A DNA stretch of 64,000 nucleotides from positions 1 through 64,000 of the forward strand of contig JAHRWA010000035.1 in assembly GCA_019090455.1 (NCBI GenBank). Direction: 5' to 3'. How positions within the stretch are numbered: the first letter of the stretch is position 1; the number at the start of each line of letters is the position of its first letter. Positions 1 through 8,944 of the stretch are shown one piece after another. Source of the stretch: Pseudomonadales bacterium. GTDB taxonomy: Bacteria; Pseudomonadota; Gammaproteobacteria; Pseudomonadales; DC-out160. A program made the position numbers and the translations under genes. Under the pieces are notes generated by a model that saw only the letters and a list, made by a program, of their open reading frames with translations, was not told the origin of the DNA and did no database searches.

Positions 1-348
1 CCGCTAGGTTATTTCGTTACAGTTTATACGCGGAGTTAGACTAGCTACTTTAGGGTGGATAGGAAGACGGTTTATAATGATCGCTTACTTTGCTGTTGAG
101 AGAGTTCCTATGAATTGGGGTCTATGACGACTAGGATATTCTTTGCTTTAAGCATGTGGTTTCTCCATCAAAAATAGCTTTTAAGTGGGAACTAACGGAA
201 AGTGTGTAAGGAAAGCTGTACACAGGTTCGACTACCTTGTATTCAGTATAAAATGTCGCGAGCATTCTTAGATATGACTAATACACAATTACCTGATTCG
301 TGTCATTTTTTTCACTATTACTCACAACGAACTCAGCGCTGGCAGCTC
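1..348. other. Intergenic, nothing recognised
   Basis: No reading frame with protein-like composition, RNA gene or clear repeat is visible here. It lies downstream of the minus-strand SGNH hydrolase and may hold the end of a gene outside the window, but I see no sign of one. Confidence 0.4.
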
Positions 349-918
349 TTACGATTTAGCCGCTTCCTTGATTGCATTGGAAATAAAATCTCCAATTATA
401 CCATTACCTTTTTCATTAAAATGAATGCCATCGGCAAGAAAAATATCACTCATATCCAATTCAACAATCTTACTGAAAAGGTCATTAATCTCAAATCCAT
501 ATTGTTGAGACAAACTCACCGAAATTTTATTGTACTCCGCTATATCTTCGATATAACGTTTTGAAGCTTTGACCTCATTGTGAATATTCTCATCTACTGG
601 TGTGGAAGTTGCCCAAATAATTGTTGCGTCTAAAACAGATAACCGTTGGAATATAGAAATTAAATTTTTAGAGTATTGCTCTTTCGAGCTAAGAGGATAT
701 GTTGTTCCCGGATCGTAACGGACATCATGTAATCCGCAATTCACATGCACCAAGTTTGGCGATTCGTTGAATAACCAGTTGTCGAGTTTTTTTCTGACTT
801 CTTGTGATGACTCACAATTGAATCGCGGAGAAGAAATTTGAAAATCGCCATTTAGATTTTCAACTACAAAACGTTCGCTATTGATGCGTATCGAATCGCC
901 AATTAAAAAAACTCTCAA
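349..918 (-). CDS. SGNH/GDSL-family hydrolase
   Basis: Predicted serine esterase or lipase of the SGNH fold. Block I is the GDS of FLIGDSIR at the extreme N-terminus, the block III region reads VNCGLHDVRYD (usual GxND, here GLHD), and block V is DGIHFNEKG with the catalytic Asp-x-x-His pair. About 189 residues is normal for a single-domain member. No signal peptide is seen, so a cytoplasmic location is likely. I chose the TTG at 918 because GGGAG lies 7 nt upstream and the protein then begins MRVFLIGDS, as relatives do. An upstream TTG at 936 is the alternative. The substrate cannot be told from sequence; Gly-Leu-His-Asp in block III is a small departure from the consensus. Confidence 0.8.
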   Translation of the reverse strand: MRVFLIGDSIRINSERFVVENLNGDFQISSPRFNCESSQEVRKKLDNWLFNESPNLVHVNCGLHDVRYDPGTTYPLSSKEQYSKNLISIFQRLSVLDATIIWATSTPVDENIHNEVKASKRYIEDIAEYNKISVSLSQQYGFEINDLFSKIVELDMSDIFLADGIHFNEKGNGIIGDFISNAIKEAAKS

Positions 919-999
919 TTTAATGCTCCCACGCAATAAAGTCTATAGAGACTAAAGATCCTGTATTATTTTAGCGGGTGGTTTTCCCCGATGCATATG

Positions 1000-1581
1000 C
1001 TAGGTGCCATTGAGTCCCATCCACTTATCCACTGAGGGAGATTTATAACTTTCCATAGCATCTAACAGCTTAGATGATCTCTTTTCAACTAGTAGCATTT
1101 CACGATGATTAGGCTTAACAAATTGTTCGTCAACGGCATGATCGAGGAAGGAACATAAACTAGAATAATATTGCTTAACATTCAAAAGTGCACAGGGTTT
1201 TTTGTGCAAACCCAGCTGAGACCAAGTTAGCACTTCAAATAACTCCTCAATAGTACCAAGCCCTCCGGGGAGCGCTATAAATCCATCTGATATTTCGGCC
1301 ATTATCGCTTTTCGTTCATGCATTGACTTCACGACCCTTAATTCTGTAAGCCCGGAATGAGAAACTTCCTTATCGACTAACGACTGTGGAATCACTCCTA
1401 TGACTTCACCACCGCCAGCAAGAACAGTATCTGCAAGTTCCCCCATTATTCCAACGCTGGCACCGCCGTATACTAAACCAATATTACGGGTCACTAGCTC
1501 GTTCGCTAACTCCTTTGCAGAGGCGATATACTCAGGGCTTTTTCCTGGACTTGAACCACAATAGACACAGACTTTTTTCAT
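1000..1581 (-). CDS. LOG-family (TIGR00730) nucleotide 5'-monophosphate phosphoribohydrolase
   Basis: Rossmann-fold protein of the LOG family. It starts MKKVCVYCGSSPG, has the LVYGGASVGIMG segment and the family signature LPGGLGTIEELFEVLTW (PGGxGTxxE), which forms the nucleotide-binding and catalytic site. Family members hydrolyse the N-glycosidic bond of nucleoside 5'-monophosphates, releasing ribose 5-phosphate. Many bacterial ones are annotated as possible lysine decarboxylases, which is outdated. Length of about 193 residues is typical. The start at 1581 is supported by AAGGA 6 nt upstream; an upstream ATG six codons earlier has no such site. It is a lone cytoplasmic gene. The physiological substrate here is unknown. 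Confidence 0.9.
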   Translation of the reverse strand: MKKVCVYCGSSPGKSPEYIASAKELANELVTRNIGLVYGGASVGIMGELADTVLAGGGEVIGVIPQSLVDKEVSHSGLTELRVVKSMHERKAIMAEISDGFIALPGGLGTIEELFEVLTWSQLGLHKKPCALLNVKQYYSSLCSFLDHAVDEQFVKPNHREMLLVEKRSSKLLDAMESYKSPSVDKWMGLNGT

Positions 1582-1794
1582 GAGATTCCTTTCAAACACT
1601 AAAACCGTTTTTTGAATAGCGAGTTACACGGATAGGAAAACGTTTATTTTGACTAGAGCCGCGATCATCTAGCCGATCTACGTCAAATGACAACATTTAT
1701 AGCGAATCCGGTTTTCTGAAATTGCAGGGAATAATGGCAGTGGCTTTTTTATTGTCGATTGTGAGATTGACCGGGAGCTAGCAATAGAGCACAT

Positions 1795-2133
1795 TCAATC
1801 GCGTAAAAATGATCCCTCTGAAGCCTGAAAACGTGGGTATTTTGCCAAGATAGTTTCTATAACAAACACCTCAAAACTATTCCCCAATGCCGGGTGCCCT
1901 AATAAATCATTTTGCGATTCAATACCTAGTAGACAATGAATCAAACCCGAATCTCTGATATATATTTTTGAAGATTTTATTAAGCGCTTCTTGGTGTTGG
2001 TATAAAAAGGTTGTAAACGACGAGTAACAAAGGTGCCCTCCAGTATGTCCAGATGATTCTTAACTGTTGGCACGCTGACGCCCATCGAAGCCGCTAGAGT
2101 CGATTGGTTCAAAACAGAACCTTCTGTAGCCAA
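1795..2133 (-). pseudogene. Remnant of DUF4143 AAA-type ATPase (C-terminal part)
   Basis: About 112 codons resembling the C-terminal half of AAA ATPases with a DUF4143 domain. There is a winged-helix-like segment (LAASMGVSVPTVKNHLDILEG), then the DUF4143 IYIRDSGLIHCLLGI and FEVFVIETILAKYP motifs. The N-terminal Walker ATPase domain is missing: the frame is closed by a TAG just upstream, with only a TTG as possible start. The C-terminus also stops early (SEGSFLRD), where relatives continue into the nuclease-like WRDxxGxEVD region. I read it as a decayed gene rather than a small functional protein. Such ATPases are common in mobile, strain-variable regions. Confidence 0.7.
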
Positions 2134-2190
2134 AACGCTACGGGGCTAGGTGACGGTTATAGACGTTAGTTTGGATAAATCATTATTCCA

Positions 2191-2604
2191 CTAGCCCCTA
2201 TAAATTAAATATACGAACGGAAAATAAGTAACCCATGGAATGATCGGCATCGAAAACAAAGCTCCAACAGAGATATACTTTTCTCTTTTCCGATCAACGA
2301 ATAATAAATGGGCTACCAGCACAATGCTAATGGGAGTAATAAGCGTTAAGGCAAGCTGTATAACGCCGTGAATAAATTTTTTATCAAAAGCGGTATTGCG
2401 CGTAACGTCAATTATTGTGGGAACCAGCAAGATAAGAATCCAAGTCAATATTATCGCAATGATAAAACCCAATACTTTGTACATCAGCATGGCTTTATCA
2501 CTAAACCCAGATTTCACACTATTTCTGTGGACGACTATCGCTGCAACTATCGAGATTGTTGAAAAAAACAGATAGATAAGCAAATAAATAACCATGATTC
2601 CCAT
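2191..2604 (-). CDS. Small polytopic membrane protein, unknown
   Basis: Predicted inner-membrane protein of 137 residues with about four hydrophobic segments: an N-terminal one (MVIYLLIYLFFSTISIVAAI), a second around 45-65, a third around 85-105, and a C-terminal one (ALFSMPIIPWVTYFPFVYLIY). Charged loops separate them. I do not recognise the family. An AAAGGA sits upstream of the ATG at 2604 but about 12 nt away, so the internal ATG three codons later is possible. It stands alone between a decayed ATPase and a small membrane protein. Confidence 0.55.
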   Translation of the reverse strand: MGIMVIYLLIYLFFSTISIVAAIVVHRNSVKSGFSDKAMLMYKVLGFIIAIILTWILILLVPTIIDVTRNTAFDKKFIHGVIQLALTLITPISIVLVAHLLFVDRKREKYISVGALFSMPIIPWVTYFPFVYLIYRG

Positions 2605-2890
2605 ATTCTTTAACAGTCCTTTGTAAAAATGGTTAAGTAAAAAGTATTCGCTGACTTAGATACGAATTAAGCTAATGCCTTGCAGACCTAATTTAGATTC
2701 GTCAAACAAGGGGTTATTTCCCATCATAGAACAGGTCGAAGAAGATCGGTATTAATACTTGAACCGGCATCCATCAAGATATGCTAGCTGTTAATCCTGC
2801 CCCCACCCACAAAAAACTTACCACTAAGTTGTCATAAAAAAAGCGCCTGCCAAACAAAATTCGAGCACAAGGATAACAATAAATCCATTC

Positions 2891-3064
2891 CTATCTTTTT
2901 CTTCCAGATTCATCTAGCCATTCAGGATGAAAGGGCCAACGACCAGTCCAAACACTTCCTCGTTTTCCTTGTTTTAAACTGGCTACAATCCTTAAGTTGA
3001 AATACCCTCCTATGAATGACAGAAAAGTTACTAACACCATAATTACGATTTGAACACTAGCCAT
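2891..3064 (-). CDS. 57-residue single-span membrane protein
   Basis: Short frame with good protein character. It has one N-terminal hydrophobic segment (residues 4-23, VQIVIMVLVTFLSFIGGYF), then a basic linker and a Trp/Pro-rich tail with SVWTGRWPFHPEWLDE followed by GRKR. The tail motif (W-x-G-R-W-P-F-H-P-E-W) is too ordered for chance translation and suggests a conserved small protein. Start ATG is at 3064, with an AAGG-type site upstream. Function is unknown; an inner-membrane location is inferred. Confidence 0.5.
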   Translation of the reverse strand: MASVQIVIMVLVTFLSFIGGYFNLRIVASLKQGKRGSVWTGRWPFHPEWLDESGRKR

Positions 3065-3216
3065 TCTTTATCTTGCCTTATTATAAACCCCAAGTTGAAA
3101 CAGCTACGGTATAGGCGTGTACTAATGAAAACGATGCATCTCTTCCAAACCATACTGTTATCAAACCATCTCATCCACCCTTAACCTTAGCAAATACCGC
3201 TCTCGTCTATCTAGCA

Positions 3217-4164
3217 TTAGATTCCATAATCTACTCTCAACAATTTCCATTTCTCATTGTCATAAACCAAGTATCTACTTGAGACCCCTGACAATTCAGA
3301 ATACGCATTCATACGCGCAACCAATTTACCTTTAATACTACGAGGAAAGAATCTTGATGCACTATCCCCTAACGCCTCCATAGGCACTATGTTTAGTATA
3401 CTTGGAGGGAGACTAGTATATTTTTTAAAACTATTTTTCATCATTGAAAAGTTATCTCTAAAATGGCTGATTGCTTCTTCTTTATTAGGAGAGACAATTA
3501 CTGTCGAAGAAAAAAACTCATCTATGCTCCAATTAGACATATTATTTAATCTTTTTTCTGATTCAAGCAACTTATCAACTATACCGTTATCTCCGTATGC
3601 TTCTAGTTGAAGTTGATAAATATTCACCAGTTCTTTAGAAACCCAAAGATACTTATCAGAACCATCAACTATTAGCTGACTTAATAATTTTCTTTTTCGA
3701 TATATTGAGAAAGGATACGTTCTATGCTTCATTCTATGTGTAATTATCTGCCCATCACTAGACATTTTCTGATTTTTTAAAACCGCACTCCTAAATACAA
3801 CCTTCGTAAATCTTCGGCGAAGATCATTGGTAATGAACTCCTTTAGTTTTTCCGATGTGCCAGTTTTAAATCGCAGTTGCAATTTTTTTTCAATCTTTGA
3901 ATTTCTAGAAGGGGCCATGAGAATGGAGTCACTTCGATAACCACCCGCGTTACGTCCTGCTGTCGTCTGCTCGTTGCGTTTGTCACTCTCTGTTGCTAGA
4001 TCAACCGTATATTCCAGTGCAAACGGCTTCATACCATTTCGATTCATGGTGTCAAATTCATCTCCTGCATCAATTTCATCAGGATCTGAACCAATAAAAA
4101 ATAGAACCAGGCTTATCGCCAAGCCAAACAGCATAAACCAAACTAAATAATTTTTAGTACCCAT
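3217..4164 (-). CDS. Membrane-anchored orphan protein, unknown
   Basis: Protein of 315 residues with one N-terminal transmembrane segment (about residues 6-24, LVWFMLFGLAISLVLFFIG), followed by a soluble domain rich in Lys, Arg and Ser. The topology suggests either an uncleaved signal anchor with a periplasmic domain or a type II membrane protein. No recognisable motif is present. It lies alone; the 244 nt upstream to the DUF748 gene hold nothing obvious. Confidence 0.6.
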   Translation of the reverse strand: MGTKNYLVWFMLFGLAISLVLFFIGSDPDEIDAGDEFDTMNRNGMKPFALEYTVDLATESDKRNEQTTAGRNAGGYRSDSILMAPSRNSKIEKKLQLRFKTGTSEKLKEFITNDLRRRFTKVVFRSAVLKNQKMSSDGQIITHRMKHRTYPFSIYRKRKLLSQLIVDGSDKYLWVSKELVNIYQLQLEAYGDNGIVDKLLESEKRLNNMSNWSIDEFFSSTVIVSPNKEEAISHFRDNFSMMKNSFKKYTSLPPSILNIVPMEALGDSASRFFPRSIKGKLVARMNAYSELSGVSSRYLVYDNEKWKLLRVDYGI

Positions 4165-4408
4165 TGATCTTGTCTCGAATTACCATGCCGCTAGCCGAAG
4201 ATGTCCTATAGATTATTTTAAGAATAGAGCAAAATCGGATCTGTCGCATAACGGTAAGACTAACCAGTGAATATCGTCTTAAAATATATAAAAAACGGTG
4301 TCACTTAGTACCGAACAAACATCGAAGGTTTTCATTACGCGTAATTTTCATTAGAAAAAAAGTAATCTCTAATTGCGGCTTACCGTAACTGAATAATATA
4401 GCTGCAAA

Positions 4409-6658
4409 TTACATTAGCGAGCCTAAAAGATCTTGAACGACAGGTCTCGCTTGGCTACTAAATCGAGGTTCACTGATGATGCCATCGAGCATTACAGGTA
4501 ACACGAGCACCTTTTGGCCATTGGAGTTCATTGTCACATAGCGAGCCGCTTTCGGGTTCAACTCTACTAGAGTGTGGTAGCTTGCTTGAGGGAAAACCAT
4601 CTCTCCCTTTAAATCGATATCAAAGTCTGTCAGGCCCATGGTGCCCGCTAACACCAATGTCACCTGTTTCTGAGTGGCGCTGCGGATATCTAAAACCTCT
4701 AAGGATAGATCGACTTTTTCCAAATCGTTAAGCGTCAGGTTGCCGCTGCTTTTTTCAAAACGGATACTATGGGGATCAATATTAGCAAGATACTCTTTTG
4801 CTTTTGGGGTGAGAGAATTACCACCCAGTAGAAATTCAAGAGCGGAAATGTAGAGGGTCGCGTTATCCAATGCACCTTCTTTCATAACAAAAGAGCTTTT
4901 TACGTAAAAGTCAAAGCTCTCGTTTAAGCCAGCGGAAAATTCCACATCAAATGGACTGTTGTTTGTCTTCTTGGCAAATCCCGGCAACACAAAGTCCAAC
5001 TGACTAAAATCAAAAGCCCCCACTATATTGATACCATCCATTTTTCCGGTTGCATTGGCTTGCAAGGTAAAAACACCATCGTAACTCGCCGTGGGCGGAA
5101 TAAAGCGATCGAAGAAAGGAAAAAACTCTTGAATGGATCTCACATCAATGGCATCAGAACGAATCGTTGTGGTAAGCACTCGCTCAATTTGAGTGACGTT
5201 TTTGATGTGGCCGGACAACTGAATGGTATTGTTGGCGACTTTCAATTCAATATTGTCATAGTTGATTTCATTTTCATGAAAGTTGTAAGTAATGCCCTCA
5301 TTTAAATCGATAGAGACATCTAAAGCGCGGCCCTCAGTTTCACCATCTAGTGTGGCGACTTGAAATGAGTTTAAGCTTATATCGCCTTTCAGCTTGAACC
5401 CCTCTTTCATCGTGCCAGCTACAGTAAGGTCCATATCGGCGTGACCATCAACGGGTTTGAATTGGTTTCTTTGGCTGACAAAAGGGTAGATATCGTTAAG
5501 CTTTACCATATCCATATTACTGGATTGTATGCTTAAGTTTGCAGTAGCGTTTTCGGTAATATTGTCGACGTAACCCGTTACGGCGATTTCAGCGTCGTCT
5601 AAACGTATGGAATATTGTTTAATCTCTGCAAGTTGTTTTTCAAGGCTGTAATGATAGCTCAGATCGGTAATGACATCGAAAGGTACGCCCCTGACTTCCT
5701 TGTTTATAGTCGCTAATACCACGTCTCTGGCACTAACACTTCCATTGACGTCAAGACCCGTTCCGGTGCTGCCGATAATATCAAAACTCAAATCTCCCCT
5801 GCCACTCTCAGGCAACACTAAACTACGGCGGCTGATTTTATTTTTCATCAATTCATCGGGAAGTTTCGCTAATTCGAAATCCAATGGAGCATCAGATACG
5901 CTTAGATGAATATCCATCGGCGATTCTTCCATGCGAGTAATGGAAACAATAGGTCCAATAGCTCCGTAGACTTCCACATTGGGTTGCAGAGCACCGGGGG
6001 TTCTAGCCGTAATACTGATAGGTGCTACTTTTCGCTTAATTAAATTACGAATATCGACATTGATATCTTCAATATAATATTGAATGGGTTGAGACGACAG
6101 CAATTCGCTAATGATGGTCATTTGCATATTTTCAATGCCGATATGGTGAGTCCTAATCCAGTTTGAAAATTTGTTTTTCCTACGTTTCTGCACCATATCA
6201 TCGAAATTGGTTCGCCCTAATCTATCAATGGAGAATTGAACCTGAGGGTTGATCATGCCAATTTTACGGACGCTGATTCGCCCTATAAATAAGGCAAATG
6301 GGTTGTATTTTATATCGACTGAATCCGCTCTGACCGTCCAAGGCTTTAAGTAGGGGTGGTCTGCTAGATATTGCTCGTTCTCCGCAATTCTGAATTCATC
6401 CAGACGCATACCCGTTAATCCCAATAGGTATGAATGAAAATCAAATGAGATGTCTCGACCCAGGTTTTTTTTCGCAATACGCTCCATCCGACCTCTTTTT
6501 ACCTGGGCGGTTTTCGGGGGTGGATTCTGCTTTATCGTATTTTTAGCCTCCATACCGGCGTGGCCATAAACGGGAAACAATAATAAAAGGGAGGCAATAG
6601 CGGAAAGGGAAAAAGAATAATAATTTCGGATTGATCGTTTCATAGTTAAGTCATCCAC
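4409..6658 (-). CDS. DUF748 (AsmA-like) envelope protein
   Basis: Large envelope protein of 749 residues. It has an N-terminal hydrophobic segment (about residues 12-34, ending FPVYGHAG) and a long beta-rich body. The early motif ALFIGRISVRKIGMINPQV, followed by FSIDRLGRTNFDDM, is characteristic of DUF748 proteins, which are related to AsmA/TamB-type repeats thought to span the periplasm and help carry lipids or support outer-membrane assembly. The C-terminal part (LKGEMVFPQASYHTLVELNPKAARYV) resembles the end of AsmA-like domains. Two starts are possible, ATG 6658 or the ATG five codons in (6643, beginning MKRSIRNYY). The gene is monocistronic. Confidence 0.8.
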   Translation of the reverse strand: MDDLTMKRSIRNYYSFSLSAIASLLLLFPVYGHAGMEAKNTIKQNPPPKTAQVKRGRMERIAKKNLGRDISFDFHSYLLGLTGMRLDEFRIAENEQYLADHPYLKPWTVRADSVDIKYNPFALFIGRISVRKIGMINPQVQFSIDRLGRTNFDDMVQKRRKNKFSNWIRTHHIGIENMQMTIISELLSSQPIQYYIEDINVDIRNLIKRKVAPISITARTPGALQPNVEVYGAIGPIVSITRMEESPMDIHLSVSDAPLDFELAKLPDELMKNKISRRSLVLPESGRGDLSFDIIGSTGTGLDVNGSVSARDVVLATINKEVRGVPFDVITDLSYHYSLEKQLAEIKQYSIRLDDAEIAVTGYVDNITENATANLSIQSSNMDMVKLNDIYPFVSQRNQFKPVDGHADMDLTVAGTMKEGFKLKGDISLNSFQVATLDGETEGRALDVSIDLNEGITYNFHENEINYDNIELKVANNTIQLSGHIKNVTQIERVLTTTIRSDAIDVRSIQEFFPFFDRFIPPTASYDGVFTLQANATGKMDGINIVGAFDFSQLDFVLPGFAKKTNNSPFDVEFSAGLNESFDFYVKSSFVMKEGALDNATLYISALEFLLGGNSLTPKAKEYLANIDPHSIRFEKSSGNLTLNDLEKVDLSLEVLDIRSATQKQVTLVLAGTMGLTDFDIDLKGEMVFPQASYHTLVELNPKAARYVTMNSNGQKVLVLPVMLDGIISEPRFSSQARPVVQDLLGSLM

Positions 6659-7065
6659 TTTAGTTAATAAAACCGATAATGGCTGTGCCTTTAACCTGTC
6701 TGGTCTTGGTAACCCGTGTCCTTATAATTTGTTGTTGAACTAGTTTAGCATCACAATGGCTTTTCCGTTCAGTATATTGACTCCTTTGAAAAGTTCATCG
6801 GCATCTGTAGCCACAGGTATTTTCCCATGAAAAGAAATTTACTTTATCCTACTTTGGACGTTGAAAAAAGAAGAGAGTGATACGTCAATGCATTCATCAT
6901 CGGTATATCCATTCTGAAGTTCTAACAGTCTACTTTTTTTAGAACCTAATCGTTGAATTCGATTTATTACCCCAAGCACGCGAACAGCATCGGTCAGTTA
7001 CTCATCGTAACTATTCTGCACCGGTTAACGCATATTAATTACTCGCGTGGCGGTTTTTCAGTTCC
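6659..7065. other. Intergenic stretch between DUF748 and DUF4382 genes
   Basis: About 400 nt without a convincing gene. Both flanking genes are on the minus strand, so it should hold the promoter region of the DUF748 gene at its left end and the 3' region of the DUF4382 gene at its right end. I see no repeat or RNA gene apart from the terminator listed separately. Confidence 0.4.
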
Positions 7066-7100
7066 AAAAAAAAAGGCAGCCACGATATTCACGGGCTGCC
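7066..7100 (-). terminator. Rho-independent terminator of the DUF4382 gene
   Basis: Stem GGCAGCC (7075-7081) pairs with GGCTGCC (7094-7100). Read on the minus strand it is followed by nine U residues (A run 7066-7074). It lies about 60 nt after the stop codon of the DUF4382 lipoprotein gene. Confidence 0.8.
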
Positions 7101-7104
7101 CTAT

Positions 7105-7159
7105 TTATCTAAGAGATGACTCATTATTTAAGAGACGACTATTTCTCAAAAAGGAACTA
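7105..7159 (-). repeat. Tandem repeat starting at the DUF4382 stop codon
   Basis: On the minus strand, three degenerate units of 18, 18 and 19 nt follow each other (7159-7142, 7141-7124, 7123-7105). Each begins with a stop triplet (TAG, TAG, TGA); the first is the real stop codon of the gene. The last two units are clearly alike (AGTCGTCTCTTAAATAA and GAGTCATCTCTTAGATAA); the first is more diverged. Confidence 0.55.
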
Positions 7160-8638
7160 TTCCTCTTCTAATTCTCCCTCCTCTTCTTCCTCTTCCTCTT
7201 CCTCAGCAGCAAAGACGATAATCGTATTTGCCACAACACAACCCTCATCATTGACATCACCATAAACATCCACTGAAACATCATTCAGTAAATCTTCAGC
7301 CGTCATTTCATCAGAGCTATCGTCAGACACGAGGAAGATAGTGACGTCTTCGCCAAGAACAACACAGGTGCTTCCTTCTTCATTAGTGATATTGAAAGCA
7401 CCCGAATCAAAATCAGAAATAGATCCTGAATAACCTTCCTCACCGTCGTCTTCATGAACATAAATAATAGTCGCTTTCAGAACGCTGCTTTCATCTACCT
7501 CAGAAGAAATAAGAATTCCACTCACTTCTAACTCAGTCCCTTCAACGATAGCTTCAAGAGTTAATGCTTCACCGCTTTGAGTAAAGACTTGAACCCCTGC
7601 CTGCGGCTCAACGGAGACGCTCTCGTCATCGTAACTCATGCTAAACACATTGGTTTCGGCATCATAGGTAGTTGTTGCTTCACCAGTGACAGAAGAAAAT
7701 GACCCCTCTTCTCCAGCTTCACTAACTTCAACAACAGCAGCCAGCATCATGTATCCTTCTTCCGTACCATCTTGAATCCAACCATGAACGATAGCGTGAT
7801 GTTCGATGGGATCTGTCTCAGTTTCTGTTGTTTCAGTCTCGGAATCGGTCTCAGTACCGGCCAGATCTGCAAGTCCAATCAAGACAGGTTCATCGTTAAA
7901 TAAAGAAGTCTCCTCGTTCACTGATACGGTGTAGCACGTTTCAGAACCATTCACGTCACCACACACAATGAATGTAGACGCTTCTACATCCACATAATCC
8001 GCTAAGATCAGACCTTCAAATTTAATAAGACGTGCTCGCTCAACATCCGTTGTTTCAATGTCAACAAAGACGACCGGGCGGAACTTGTAATTGCCATTAC
8101 CTGTTTGATGAATCTTTATGGATTTTTCAGCATCAATATCAATCGTCACTAAAGTATGCGTATCATCTCCAATCGTGAAATCACCGCGTGGATTAAGATC
8201 AATTTTACCGTTTGCAGGCAGGTCAGCTTCGATAACGACATCGTCCTCCCCTTCTTCACCCAGGGTTATCAACTGAACCTTGCTAACCAATAAACGAATT
8301 TTGCTATACACGCCTACGGGAACGTCATTATTCTCGGCAAACACTTCAGAGAAATTACGCAGTTCAAGCAAGTCGAATTCCTGCTCTCCTTCGAACAAGG
8401 AAATTTGCCCGTCATCACCACCCAACAACTTAACACCAGTGACCGTGATCATTATTTTATCAAAATCCTCTGACGGCCCATCAGTCATTAATAACGTAAT
8501 CGATCCGGTTGAACCACTTGAATTACTGAAGCCATCGGAATTCGAATCAAGATCATTACCTGCTCCACCGCCACAGGCATACAACACAACAGCTAATACA
8601 GCCATTAGAAATACTTTGATTGGACGAAGGTTTTTCAT
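7157..8638 (-). CDS. DUF4382-domain lipoprotein with acidic tail
   Basis: Predicted lipoprotein. The signal peptide MKNLRPIKVFLMAVLAVVLYAC ends in the lipobox LYAC. A Gly/Ser linker leads to a DUF4382 domain (GSITLLMTDGPSEDFDKIMITVTGVKLL..., about residues 45-200), a beta-sandwich common in surface and exported proteins. A DUF5666-like stretch follows (two copies of a 'gxI...' unit around 205-450), and the end is a run of glutamates. The start at 8638 is preferred over 8680 because GGGAAAG lies about 8 nt upstream and the signal peptide then begins at once. The very acidic composition suggests a salt-adapted surface protein. It shares orientation with the DUF5666 and DUF6502 genes upstream. 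Confidence 0.8.
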   Translation of the reverse strand: MKNLRPIKVFLMAVLAVVLYACGGGAGNDLDSNSDGFSNSSGSTGSITLLMTDGPSEDFDKIMITVTGVKLLGGDDGQISLFEGEQEFDLLELRNFSEVFAENNDVPVGVYSKIRLLVSKVQLITLGEEGEDDVVIEADLPANGKIDLNPRGDFTIGDDTHTLVTIDIDAEKSIKIHQTGNGNYKFRPVVFVDIETTDVERARLIKFEGLILADYVDVEASTFIVCGDVNGSETCYTVSVNEETSLFNDEPVLIGLADLAGTETDSETETTETETDPIEHHAIVHGWIQDGTEEGYMMLAAVVEVSEAGEEGSFSSVTGEATTTYDAETNVFSMSYDDESVSVEPQAGVQVFTQSGEALTLEAIVEGTELEVSGILISSEVDESSVLKATIIYVHEDDGEEGYSGSISDFDSGAFNITNEEGSTCVVLGEDVTIFLVSDDSSDEMTAEDLLNDVSVDVYGDVNDEGCVVANTIIVFAAEEEEEEEEEGELEEE

Positions 8639-8944
8639 TCTACTTTCCCTTATGTGTTTGCTATGGATTATTCGAGACACGAATTATCTTGCTACTCTGA
8701 GTTAGGTTTATTCTTTATTCTTTTGTATTAATTGGACTATTTTCTATTAAAAAAAAGAATTCACCATTCTGAGTAACTGCCTATAAAGAAAGTATATAAA
8801 ACAATCCAAATCCTGAACGTGACTCATTGCACACTATTATCATTTAATTGGGACTTTTATCCCAAGCGGGAAATACGCGTCAAACGGTAAATAAAGTCTA
8901 GGAATATCGCAATCGTTCAGCGCTGCCATACCCTAGATATCGTC

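Noticed and set aside
202-564. Plus-strand frame of 120 codons
   Set aside because: It lies opposite the SGNH hydrolase, with unusual Cys/Thr/His-rich composition and no motif; an antisense shadow.
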